Part shown: positions 33,573 through 42,015 of the stretch, piece by piece
Numbering within the stretch: the stretch's first letter is position 1
Layout of the letters: every line of letters starts with the position of its first letter
Source: Eudoraea sp.
Lineage (GTDB): Bacteria > Bacteroidota > Bacteroidia > Flavobacteriales > Flavobacteriaceae
DNA length: 46,242 bases
Direction of reading: 5' to 3'
NCBI GenBank assembly: GCA_024639765.1
Contig: JAHEHU010000017.1
Coordinates: forward strand, 1-46,242
Made by a program: the position numbers and the translations under genes
Notes under the pieces: generated by a model
The model's database searches: none
What the model was told of the DNA's origin: nothing
Seen by the model: only the letters and a program-made list of their open reading frames with translations

Positions 33573-35105
33573 ATGATTGAAATAGAAAATATTGACCTGT
33601 CATATCTCAGCATTGATGATTATCAGGAACTAAAGCAGGCGATGATTGAGGCATATGTTTCCATGCCCAATACGTATTGGAGGGAACATCACATCCAAAA
33701 ACTGATCGATCTGTTCCCAGAGGGGCAGGTAGTGATCAAGATAAACGGTGAATTGGCCGGTTGTGCGCTCTCTATCATTGTTGATTATCACAATTTCGAC
33801 GTTCGTCATACATACAAGGAGGTTACCGGGAATTATACCTTCAACACCCATACCATGGAAGGGGATATGCTATATGGGATCGATGTGTTTATAAAGCCGG
33901 AATTTCGTGGATTGCGACTGGGAAGACGTTTGTACGACTACAGGAAGGATCTCTGTGAACGTTTAAACCTCAAGGGAGTAGCCTTTGGAGGCAGGATGCC
34001 TAATTATCATTTGCATTCAGATACCCTATCTCCTAAGGAATACATTCAGAAAGTTCGGAGAAAGGAAATTCAGGATCCTGTTTTAAATTTTCAGATATCA
34101 AATGATTTTCATCCCGCTAAGGTCATCAAAGGCTATCTGGAGGGTGATGAAGCTTCCAATGAATTTGCCGTGCTCATGGAATGGGATAATATCTATTATG
34201 AAAAACCCACCAAAAAGGCTACTACCAGAAAAAAGGTGATCAGGCTGGGTCTTATTCAATGGCAAATGAGGCCTTATAAAGACTTGGATGAATTATTGCA
34301 GCATGCAGAATACTTCATCGATGCCGTTGCCGGGTATAGATCAGACTTTGCCTTATTTCCGGAATTCTTTAATGCACCTCTAATGGCAGATAATAACCAT
34401 ATGCCAGAATCGGAGGCAATACGCGAACTGGCAAAACATACGGAGGACATTGTAAAGAAATTCTCAGAATTTTCCATTTCTTACAACATAAATATCATTA
34501 CGGGAAGTATGCCCGAAATGAAGGATGGAAAATTGGTGAATGCCGGTTATCTGTGCAGGAGAGATGGTAGTATGGAACGGTATGAAAAATTACATGTTAC
34601 GCCAGATGAGGCCAAGGTGTGGGGTATGCAGGGAGGCAAAGAATTACGAACTTTTGATACCGATTGCGGTAAGATAGGCGTATTGATTTGTTACGATTCG
34701 GAGTTTCCGGAATTAAGCAGGTTACTGGCAGACGAGGGTATGGATATCTTATTTATCCCTTTCCTAACCGATACACAGAACGGGTATTCACGTGTGCGTC
34801 ATTGTGCGCAAGCGAGAGCCATTGAGAATGAATGTTATGTGGCCATAGCGGGTAGCGTGGGAAATTTACCCAATGTGCATAATATGGACATACAATTTGC
34901 CCAATCTATGGTATTTACACCATGCGATTTTTCCTTCCCAACCAATGGGATCAAAGCAGAAGCTACTCCTAACACTGAAATGATCCTGATTGCGGATGTA
35001 GATATCGATCTCTTAAGAGAACTGAATCAGTTTGGGGCTGTACGAAACTTGCGCGATCGCAGAAAAGATATTTTTGATCTTACACGAACAAAACAAGGAT
35101 CCTAG
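33573..35105 (+). CDS. GNAT acetyltransferase - carbon-nitrogen hydrolase (nitrilase superfamily) fusion
   Basis: A 510-residue two-domain protein. Residues 5-205 are GNAT-like, with the acetyl-CoA pyrophosphate loop R112-G-L-R-L-G117. Residues 222-500 are a nitrilase-superfamily amidase domain with the triad E264 (FPEFF), K339 (YEKLH) and C373 (LICYDSEFPE). Such enzymes hydrolyse amides, for example the omega-amides of 2-oxoglutaramate (Nit2) or N-carbamoyl amino acids. The fusion could couple acylation and deacylation of one amino compound. That fits the DgcN-like and DgcA-like enzymes of this locus, where an N-acyl intermediate must be deacylated. It is the last gene of the plus-strand block, 59 bp after the epimerase. 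Confidence 0.83.
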   Translation: MIEIENIDLSYLSIDDYQELKQAMIEAYVSMPNTYWREHHIQKLIDLFPEGQVVIKINGELAGCALSIIVDYHNFDVRHTYKEVTGNYTFNTHTMEGDMLYGIDVFIKPEFRGLRLGRRLYDYRKDLCERLNLKGVAFGGRMPNYHLHSDTLSPKEYIQKVRRKEIQDPVLNFQISNDFHPAKVIKGYLEGDEASNEFAVLMEWDNIYYEKPTKKATTRKKVIRLGLIQWQMRPYKDLDELLQHAEYFIDAVAGYRSDFALFPEFFNAPLMADNNHMPESEAIRELAKHTEDIVKKFSEFSISYNINIITGSMPEMKDGKLVNAGYLCRRDGSMERYEKLHVTPDEAKVWGMQGGKELRTFDTDCGKIGVLICYDSEFPELSRLLADEGMDILFIPFLTDTQNGYSRVRHCAQARAIENECYVAIAGSVGNLPNVHNMDIQFAQSMVFTPCDFSFPTNGIKAEATPNTEMILIADVDIDLLRELNQFGAVRNLRDRRKDIFDLTRTKQGS

Positions 35106-35123
35106 AAACAAAAAACAGGGGAC

Positions 35124-36530
35124 TTAAGAATCGAGTGTTTTTACCTCATCGTTGAGTTGCTCAAGCGTGGCTTTGGCATCACCAAAGAGCATTTTGGTCT
35201 TGTGGTGGAAGAACAATTGGTTTTGAATGCCGGCGTAACCGGGACTCATACTTCGTTTTAAGACTACGACATTCTTAGCTTCCCATACATTGATAACCGG
35301 CATTCCATAAACGGGACTTGCGGGGTCATCATATGCGGCAGGGTTCACAACATCGTTGGCACCGATCACCAGAACCATATCTGTATTTGGTAACGCTTCA
35401 TTGGCATCTTCCATATCCAATAATTTGGGATAGGGGATGTCTGCCTCTGCCAGAAGCACATTCATATGCCCTGGCATTCTTCCGGCTACGGGATGTATGG
35501 CATATTTCACATCCACACCATTGGCAGAAAGGAGGTTGTCTAACCTTTTTACCACTTTTTGTGCCTGTGCAACGGCTAATCCATATCCGGGTACAATAAG
35601 TACACTTTGAGAATAGTAGAGTTGAATGGCCAGATCTGTATAGGTTATTTCTTTGGCCAACTGATTATCGCCATTGTCGCTGGATTTGTGATTGTTTTCC
35701 CCAAATCCACCTATTAAAACATTGAGTAAAGATCGGTTCATGGCGTTACACATTAAAACGGTAAGGATGATCCCGGCAGATCCCACTAATATTCCACCTA
35801 CTAACATGATCTTATTATCATATATGAGTCCGGCTGCTGCCGCTGAAAGTCCCGTAAAGGCATTAAGAAGGGAGATCACTACAGGCATGTCTGCTCCTCC
35901 TATGGGAGCCACAAAAGAGAATCCGTAGACCAGAGAAAGCACCATTATAAGGACGATATACCATAGTGTTGGATCTGCCATGTTGAGGTAAACATAAACG
36001 CTCATGGCTAACAAGGCTCCCAGTAAGATCAGGTTGACAATATTGTGTTTTGGAAAGGTTACCTGACTATCTTTTAAAAGTCCCTGTAATTTTGCATAGG
36101 CCAGCATACTCCCTGTAAAAGCTATGGCCCCAATGAGTAGGGTTATCAGTAAAATTAGCAGCTGTCCGTTATTCAGTATAGTGACTCCCTTTGCATATTG
36201 CACCAATTCAGTAGATGCCAGTACAGCGGCACAGGCACCGCCCAGGCCATTGAAAACAGAAACCATCTGCGGCATGGCCGTCATTTCAATTTTCACGGCG
36301 CTTATATAGCCAATAATACCGCCCACGATCATGGCTCCGAATATCCAGAGATAATTGTTGGGAGCATCCGTAATTGGGATAAACAAGGTAGCCACAATTG
36401 CGACGACCATCCCAAAGGTTGCCAGGGCATTTCCTTTTCGGGCAGTGTCTGGGGAACTCATTTTTTTCAAACCAATAACAAACGAGGTGGCACCCAGAAG
36501 ATAGATAAGATTAATAGCGGTAATGAGCAT
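35124..36530 (-). CDS. pntB: NAD(P) transhydrogenase subunit beta
   Basis: A 468-residue protein with about nine membrane helices (residues 1-280) and a C-terminal NADP(H)-binding domain III containing PGYGLAVAQAQ and HPVAGRMPGHMNVLLAEA. Together with the two alpha polypeptides it couples hydride transfer from NADH to NADP+ to proton entry. It is the last gene of the minus-strand operon, with 1 bp between it and the preceding gene. Confidence 0.95.
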   Translation of the reverse strand: MLITAINLIYLLGATSFVIGLKKMSSPDTARKGNALATFGMVVAIVATLFIPITDAPNNYLWIFGAMIVGGIIGYISAVKIEMTAMPQMVSVFNGLGGACAAVLASTELVQYAKGVTILNNGQLLILLITLLIGAIAFTGSMLAYAKLQGLLKDSQVTFPKHNIVNLILLGALLAMSVYVYLNMADPTLWYIVLIMVLSLVYGFSFVAPIGGADMPVVISLLNAFTGLSAAAAGLIYDNKIMLVGGILVGSAGIILTVLMCNAMNRSLLNVLIGGFGENNHKSSDNGDNQLAKEITYTDLAIQLYYSQSVLIVPGYGLAVAQAQKVVKRLDNLLSANGVDVKYAIHPVAGRMPGHMNVLLAEADIPYPKLLDMEDANEALPNTDMVLVIGANDVVNPAAYDDPASPVYGMPVINVWEAKNVVVLKRSMSPGYAGIQNQLFFHHKTKMLFGDAKATLEQLNDEVKTLDS

Positions 36531-36531
36531 T

Positions 36532-36843
36532 TTATTTTTTCTTTTTGGAGAACATCTTTAACATTCGGTTGGTCACTGCAAAACCACCCACTACATTGAT
36601 CATTCCAAGAATCACGCCCAAAGCACCAAGGCTAAGACTGAAGTAATCGGTGGGTGAGGCATTACGAATTAGTAATATAGCCCCTATGATCACCACTCCG
36701 CTTATGGCATTTGCGCCAGACATTAAGGGGGTGTGTAATACGGTAGGTACTTTAGAGATCACTTCAAAACCCAGGATGACAGTGAAGATCAAAAGATAGA
36801 TAAGGATCAGGTTATTTTCCAGAAAGAGAAAGAGTTGTTCCAT
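36532..36843 (-). CDS. pntAB: NAD(P) transhydrogenase subunit alpha part 2 (membrane part)
   Basis: A 103-residue membrane protein with three helices, including the conserved GFEVISKVPTVLHTPLMSGANAISGVVIIGA. It corresponds to the membrane segment of the E. coli alpha subunit, encoded separately as in Rhodospirillum and many Bacteroidota. It lies 29 bp after pntAA and 1 bp before pntB. Confidence 0.94.
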   Translation of the reverse strand: MEQLFLFLENNLILIYLLIFTVILGFEVISKVPTVLHTPLMSGANAISGVVIIGAILLIRNASPTDYFSLSLGALGVILGMINVVGGFAVTNRMLKMFSKKKK

Positions 36844-36872
36844 GCATTCAATTAATTGATGTTTTTATATGA

Positions 36873-37943
36873 CTAGCAGACCAGGGTCTTTGCTATGATC
36901 TCATTAGTTTGGTCTAACTGTAATTGACCTTCTTTTACGATCAGTTTTAAATAGTTGGCCACATTGTTGCTGTAAAAAAAACTTGCATCTTTTGGCATAT
37001 CAGCAGCCAGATGACTATTGCCAACAATTTTCACTCCTTTATAGAGTACGGTCTTGTTGTTTTCCGTTACTTCACAATTACCACCGGTGGATGCCGCCAG
37101 ATCTATGACCAAAGAACCGGGCTTCATTTTACTTACGGTCTCTTCGGTTAGCAGTATTGGAGCCTTTTTACCCATGATCTGGGCAGTGGTGATCACTACA
37201 TTAGATTTAGAAGCTCTGTGTGCCACTTCTTCTTGTTGCTTTTTTAAAAACTCTGGTGTCTGCTCCACTGCATAGCCGCCCGCATCTTTTTTATCGATGG
37301 CCCCCGGAACTTCAACGAATTTAGCGCCCAGGCTTTCTACCTCTTCTTTGGCCGCAGCCCTTACGTCAAAGGCCTCTACCATGGCCCCCAATCTTCTGGC
37401 CGTGGCAATGGCCTGCAAACCGGCAACACCTGCTCCTAAGACTAATACCTTACATGGTTTTATACTACCGGCTGCTGTGATCAGCATTGGGAAAAAACCT
37501 GGGAATTCATTGGCAGCCAATAAAACAGCTTTATAACCAGATATCGCGGCCATGGATGATAATATATCCATTGTTTGGGCAATTGTGGTTCTGGGGATCA
37601 GATCCAGACTTGCTGCTTTTAACCCTAAATTTTTGATATGTTCAATAAGGGCCTCATTCGTATATGGAGCAAACATGGCCACCAGAAGGGCTCCTTTTTT
37701 TACCTTTTTAAGGTCCTCCTTTGGAATGGGATTAATAGTAACAAGAATGTCAGCCTCCTTGAGAATGGCATCCCGACTTTTTATGCTACCGTATTTCTCA
37801 TATTTTGAATCAGGGAAACTTGCCAGTTCTCCGGCTTCTTTCTCGATCCAGAAATCGGTATTTGCTACATTAAACTTTTTGAGGGTACTTGGAACAAGTG
37901 ATACGCGTTTCTCGTGTGGTTCTTTAAGAATTCCTATGATCAT
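36873..37943 (-). CDS. pntAA: NAD(P) transhydrogenase subunit alpha part 1 (NAD-binding)
   Basis: A 356-residue soluble domain I protein of the alanine dehydrogenase/PNT family. The N-terminal segment IGILKEPHEKRVSLVPSTLKKF and the NAD fold VLVLGAGVAGLQAIATARRLGA (about residues 166-188) are clear. It is the first gene of the transhydrogenase operon. A 16-bp palindrome lies about 80 bp upstream of its start (38025-38040). Confidence 0.94.
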   Translation of the reverse strand: MIIGILKEPHEKRVSLVPSTLKKFNVANTDFWIEKEAGELASFPDSKYEKYGSIKSRDAILKEADILVTINPIPKEDLKKVKKGALLVAMFAPYTNEALIEHIKNLGLKAASLDLIPRTTIAQTMDILSSMAAISGYKAVLLAANEFPGFFPMLITAAGSIKPCKVLVLGAGVAGLQAIATARRLGAMVEAFDVRAAAKEEVESLGAKFVEVPGAIDKKDAGGYAVEQTPEFLKKQQEEVAHRASKSNVVITTAQIMGKKAPILLTEETVSKMKPGSLVIDLAASTGGNCEVTENNKTVLYKGVKIVGNSHLAADMPKDASFFYSNNVANYLKLIVKEGQLQLDQTNEIIAKTLVC

Positions 37944-38024
37944 ATATGGGCAGATATTATCTAAGAGACCTCAATGTAAGTATAAAAATTGGAAAAAAAC
38001 AATTAGAAAATAGGTTATGTAATC

Positions 38025-38040
38025 TTATTCGTCCGAATAA
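38025..38040. promoter_or_regulatory. 16-bp perfect palindrome upstream of pntAA
   Basis: TTATTCG-TC-CGAATAA has 7-bp arms and a 2-bp spacer. It is GC-containing and so less likely by chance than AT-only palindromes. It lies 82 bp upstream of pntAA in a 203-bp gap that has no ORF, after the end of the RND operon. Possible operator. No full -7 match is seen at a regular spacing. Confidence 0.35.
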
Positions 38041-38146
38041 TAATATAGCCGACAAAGGGCCTCAGGAATCTTGCTAAAGATGTTTAAATGATCCATCTGT
38101 TAATAAGACATTTTCCAGCCCTTTCTATATCGGATCACCAATTTTC

Positions 38147-38332
38147 TTACTCCTTAACTCCCATTTTATCGAGAATATCATCCATCAAACACCATTTGGT
38201 AATTGAAGATTGCAAGAGATTGGCACCTACAAAGGCAGTAAACCACAACCAATTGATATTCACATAAATTGCCAGAATAAGACTAATTAGGATAAAGGAA
38301 CCGGCTATGGCTCGTACAATTCTGTTTTTCAT
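38147..38332 (-). CDS. DUF2892 (YgaP-like) inner membrane protein
   Basis: A 61-residue protein with two hydrophobic helices: NRIVRAIAGSFILISLILAI and WLWFTAFVGANLLQSSITKWC. The N-terminal segment and the closing CLMDDILDKMGVK match DUF2892 proteins, which often accompany RND efflux operons or rhodanese domains in Bacteroidota and Epsilonproteobacteria. It is the last gene of the efflux operon, 10 bp after the PII-like gene. Its role is unknown. Confidence 0.8.
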   Translation of the reverse strand: MKNRIVRAIAGSFILISLILAIYVNINWLWFTAFVGANLLQSSITKWCLMDDILDKMGVKE

Positions 38333-38342
38333 ACTATTTTAT

Positions 38343-38648
38343 TTAAATGAATCTTTCTATCGGAACAACAATCGCTTTTATGGGATTGTTGGTCTCAATG
38401 TTTTGGTTAAATTCTTCTATAAGATTAAAAAGCTGATCAATATTGGCCTCCTGTGTAAACGAGAAAAATAAACTGGAATCTACTCCTCCTTTTTCACTGG
38501 GGAACCAGCTGGCTGTCCGTACCATGGATGTCGTATTCTTGTACCCATCAATATGACTTTCACTAAAACTTTCAATATTGGCTTTTTTAAAAAGCCGTAG
38601 AATATCTTTTTCAAATTCCTCTACCACGGTAACAATTAATAGTTTCAT
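38343..38648 (-). CDS. Small PII-like protein in the RND operon
   Basis: A 101-residue protein with a beta-alpha-beta pattern: MKLLIVTVVEEFEKDILRLFKKANIESFSE..., a central loop, then DSSLFFSFTQEANIDQLFNLIEEFN and IKAIVVPIERFI. This is a ferredoxin-like fold as in PII and DUF3240 proteins. It lacks a clear T-loop uridylylation site. It lies 24 bp after the RND pump gene. PII-like proteins next to transporters often bind nucleotides or metals to tune transport; that role is inferred from position. Confidence 0.65.
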   Translation of the reverse strand: MKLLIVTVVEEFEKDILRLFKKANIESFSESHIDGYKNTTSMVRTASWFPSEKGGVDSSLFFSFTQEANIDQLFNLIEEFNQNIETNNPIKAIVVPIERFI

Positions 38649-38672
38649 GTTTACAATTTTTAATTAATCAGA

Positions 38673-41600
38673 CTACGCGTTCTCTTCTTCTTTTATCTCC
38701 GCGGCTTCAAGGGAAACCTCCGGATAGTTTTTGCGTTCAATCATAAAATAGACCAATGGCACCACTAATAGCGTAAGCACTGTGGAAACAATAGTGCCAC
38801 CCATAAGGGATATAGCCAGACCCTGGAAAATAGGGTCAAAAAGGATTACGAAGGCCCCGATGACAACGGTTCCTGCGGTCAACAAGATAGGAGTAGTCCT
38901 TACCGCTCCGGCTTCTATCACGGCTTGTTTGATGGGGATGCCCTCAGCCAGTCGCAGGTTCACGAAGTCTATCAGCAGTACAGAGTTCCTTACCATAATA
39001 CCGGCCAGCGCTATCATTCCTATAAAAGAAGTAGCTGTAAAAAAAGCACCCATTAGCCAATGCCCTAAAACAATACCGACCAGTGAAAGAGGAATAGCCA
39101 CCATCATAACCACCGGAGCCTTAAAATTTTGGAACCAGCCTACTATCAAAATATAAATGATGACAATAACACCCAGGAAAGCGATGCCAAGGTCTCGGAA
39201 AACCTCTAAGGTGATCTGCCATTCGCCATCCCATTTTACGGTATAATCATCCTCAAAATCTGGTTGTTTAATATAGAGTTCCTCAATATCATACCCTTCA
39301 GGGACATTCAATCCCTTCAATTTATCGGTCATTCCCAGAATGGCATACACAGGGCTTTCTAATTCCCCGGCCATATCGGCCATCACATACACCACTCTTT
39401 TTTGATTCTTTCTATAAATGCTCTTGGCACTTGTTACCTCCTGAATGTCTGTAAGATCTCCAATAGTGATCATATTCCCCTGATTGGATCTTACCTTAAG
39501 TTGAGCAATATCACTAACGGTCGATTTTTCCTTTTCATCCAGGGCCAATAATAATCCTACCTGCTTAGCCGCATCTTCATCATATAAATTAGTTACTGCC
39601 CTTTCTGAAAGAGCCATGTTCATGGTGTGGGCAATTTGCTGAGGCGCCACCCCATATAACATAGCCTTTTCTTTATCAATGGTAAATTGGTACTCCTGCT
39701 GGTCTTCCTCAACCATCCAATCTACATCCACCACATCATCTGTATTTTTAAGGATACCCTGTACCTGATTGGCAATATCCATTTGTGTTTCGTAGTCGGG
39801 TCCATAGATCTCTCCTACAATGGTAGATAGTACAGGTGGTCCCGGGGGTACTTCAACAATTTTAATATTGGCATTGTACTTGGCCCCGATCCGTTGAATT
39901 TCCGGGCGATAGCTGCTAGCGATACCGTGACTTTGAGCACTGCGATCCCCCTTGTCAATTAAATTGACCTGAATATCGGCCATATTGCTGCCTCCCCTAA
40001 GATCGTAATGCCGTACCAAACCATTAAAGGTGATGGGTGCCGAGGTGCCAACATAACTCTGGTAGTTAACTACTTCAGGTCTTGTGCGCAGGTATTGGGC
40101 TACTTCCTGAGTAACTACCGCTGTGCGCTCAAGGGTGGTACCTTCCGGCATATCTATAACCACCTGAAATTCATTCTTGTTATCAAATGGTAACATTTTA
40201 ACTGCTACCGATTTTGTAAAGAACATTGCCACCGATCCCAGCAGTAAGAAGAAGGTGATACCCAGGAACATCCATCGATATTTTTTATGCTCTATTAATG
40301 GGCGTTCAAATTTGGCGTACATTCTGTATATGAAGGTCTCCTCAAGGCTTTTTTCATTTTTCTCCTCTTCTTTCCCATCTTTAGAACGCGACGATTTTTC
40401 TTTTTCCCGAAGAAATATATATCCCAGATAGGGTGTAATAGTCAGGGCTACAAAGAGGGATAGCAACATGGCAATGGATGCCCCAATAGGCATTGGAGAC
40501 ATATAGGGCCCCATTAGACCAGACACGAAGGCCATTGGTAAGACTGAGGCTATCACGGTAAACGTTGCCAAAATGGTAGGATTGCCAACTTCATTTATGG
40601 CATACAAGGCAGCCTGTTTAAAGGGCAGCTTTTTCATCTTAAAATGCCGGTGCATGTTCTCCGCAATGATAATGGAGTCGTCCACCACAATACCCGTTAC
40701 AAATACCAATGCGAACAAGGTGATCCTGTTAAGGGTGTAATCTAGCATATAGTAGCTCAACAACGTAAGTGCGAAGGTGATAGGCACGGACAAGAATACT
40801 ACCAAGCCACCACGCCAGCCCATGGCCAGCATCACTACAAAAGTTACTGCAATGATGGCACCAATTAAGTGCATTAGTAATTCAGACACTTTGTGTGAGG
40901 CAGTTTCTCCATAATTTCTGGTTACTTCTACATGTACATCATCTGGTATCAAATTCTTTTTGAGGTGGTCTACCTTCTCCAAAATAATGTCCGAAATTTT
41001 CATGGCATCGGCTCCTTTTCGCTTGGCAATGGATATAGTGACAGCAGGGTACTCTGATCTATAAGTGCCAGACATTTCACTTGCCTGTCCATACCCATGC
41101 GCCACGTAACTTTTGGGTAGCTCAGGACCGTCTTTAATACTTGCGATCTGTTTCAGGTAAATTGGGTGATCTTGGTGAACACCCACCACCAGGTTCTCAA
41201 CATCAGAGACCGTTTCTAAAAAATTTCCCGTTGTGACCAGAAATTCGGTATCGTTCCTGTTAAAACTGCCACCGCTCAATTGTTGATTGTTCGCCCTTAT
41301 CATTTCCGCGACAGACAGAAAATCGAGTCCGCTGGCAGCCATTTTATCTTTGTCTAATATGACACGCAACTGACGGTCTCGGCCCCCGATCTTTTTAGTG
41401 GCTGAAACGTCTGTTATTTTTTCGATCTCCCCGGTCAATTCCTGTGCAAGTTGCTTTAAGCGATAATCGTCATAACTTTCACTCCACAGTGTTAACCCCA
41501 ACATGGGCACATCATCTATGGCACGGGTCTTTACAAGGGGAAAGGTTACCCCTTGGGGCATAATATCCATATGCTTATTGATCTCATTGTAGAGCTTTAC

Positions 41601-41930
41601 GAACGAACGTTCAATATCCTCCCCCACATAAAATTGTACGATGACCATCCCTTGTTCTTTCATCGATGTGGAGTACACATATTCAACTCCTTTGATGTTA
41701 GAGATCAGCTTTTCAAGGGGTTTTGCCACTCTGCTTTCTACTTCTGTTGGACTTGCGCCCGGATAGCTCACAAAAATATCGGCCATCGGTACGTCTATCT
41801 GAGGCTCTTCCTCACGCGGAATAAGGAACGAGCTATAGACTCCAATGATCATGAATACGATCATCAAAAGCACCGTTAATTTGCTGCCAATGAACATTTT
41901 GGCGATCTTCCCTGCTAAACCTTCTTTCAT
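38673..41930 (-). CDS. RND-family efflux pump, inner membrane transporter (HAE/AcrB type)
   Basis: A 1085-residue protein with the standard RND layout: one N-terminal helix, a large periplasmic loop, a helix bundle around residue 340-510, a second loop and a second bundle (about 900-1060). The proton-relay pair is present in FVTGIVVDDSIIIAENM, which fits HAE-type pumps rather than the metal pump CusA. Substrates cannot be deduced. It is preceded by the fusion lipoprotein gene (85-bp gap) and followed by PII-like and DUF2892 genes. Confidence 0.92.
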   Translation of the reverse strand: MKEGLAGKIAKMFIGSKLTVLLMIVFMIIGVYSSFLIPREEEPQIDVPMADIFVSYPGASPTEVESRVAKPLEKLISNIKGVEYVYSTSMKEQGMVIVQFYVGEDIERSFVKLYNEINKHMDIMPQGVTFPLVKTRAIDDVPMLGLTLWSESYDDYRLKQLAQELTGEIEKITDVSATKKIGGRDRQLRVILDKDKMAASGLDFLSVAEMIRANNQQLSGGSFNRNDTEFLVTTGNFLETVSDVENLVVGVHQDHPIYLKQIASIKDGPELPKSYVAHGYGQASEMSGTYRSEYPAVTISIAKRKGADAMKISDIILEKVDHLKKNLIPDDVHVEVTRNYGETASHKVSELLMHLIGAIIAVTFVVMLAMGWRGGLVVFLSVPITFALTLLSYYMLDYTLNRITLFALVFVTGIVVDDSIIIAENMHRHFKMKKLPFKQAALYAINEVGNPTILATFTVIASVLPMAFVSGLMGPYMSPMPIGASIAMLLSLFVALTITPYLGYIFLREKEKSSRSKDGKEEEKNEKSLEETFIYRMYAKFERPLIEHKKYRWMFLGITFFLLLGSVAMFFTKSVAVKMLPFDNKNEFQVVIDMPEGTTLERTAVVTQEVAQYLRTRPEVVNYQSYVGTSAPITFNGLVRHYDLRGGSNMADIQVNLIDKGDRSAQSHGIASSYRPEIQRIGAKYNANIKIVEVPPGPPVLSTIVGEIYGPDYETQMDIANQVQGILKNTDDVVDVDWMVEEDQQEYQFTIDKEKAMLYGVAPQQIAHTMNMALSERAVTNLYDEDAAKQVGLLLALDEKEKSTVSDIAQLKVRSNQGNMITIGDLTDIQEVTSAKSIYRKNQKRVVYVMADMAGELESPVYAILGMTDKLKGLNVPEGYDIEELYIKQPDFEDDYTVKWDGEWQITLEVFRDLGIAFLGVIVIIYILIVGWFQNFKAPVVMMVAIPLSLVGIVLGHWLMGAFFTATSFIGMIALAGIMVRNSVLLIDFVNLRLAEGIPIKQAVIEAGAVRTTPILLTAGTVVIGAFVILFDPIFQGLAISLMGGTIVSTVLTLLVVPLVYFMIERKNYPEVSLEAAEIKEEENA

Positions 41931-42015
41931 TTTTCTTTACGTTTTTGGTAATCCAATCTTCGTTTTGCTTTTCCTCCTTACGTTGGTGTCAAAAAGAGCT
42001 GCGTCTCAAAGCTGT

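Noticed and set aside
38673-41930. Heavy-metal efflux pump (CusA)
   Set aside because: The proton-relay region reads VVDDSIIIAEN, which is the HAE type; no metal-binding genes accompany the operon.
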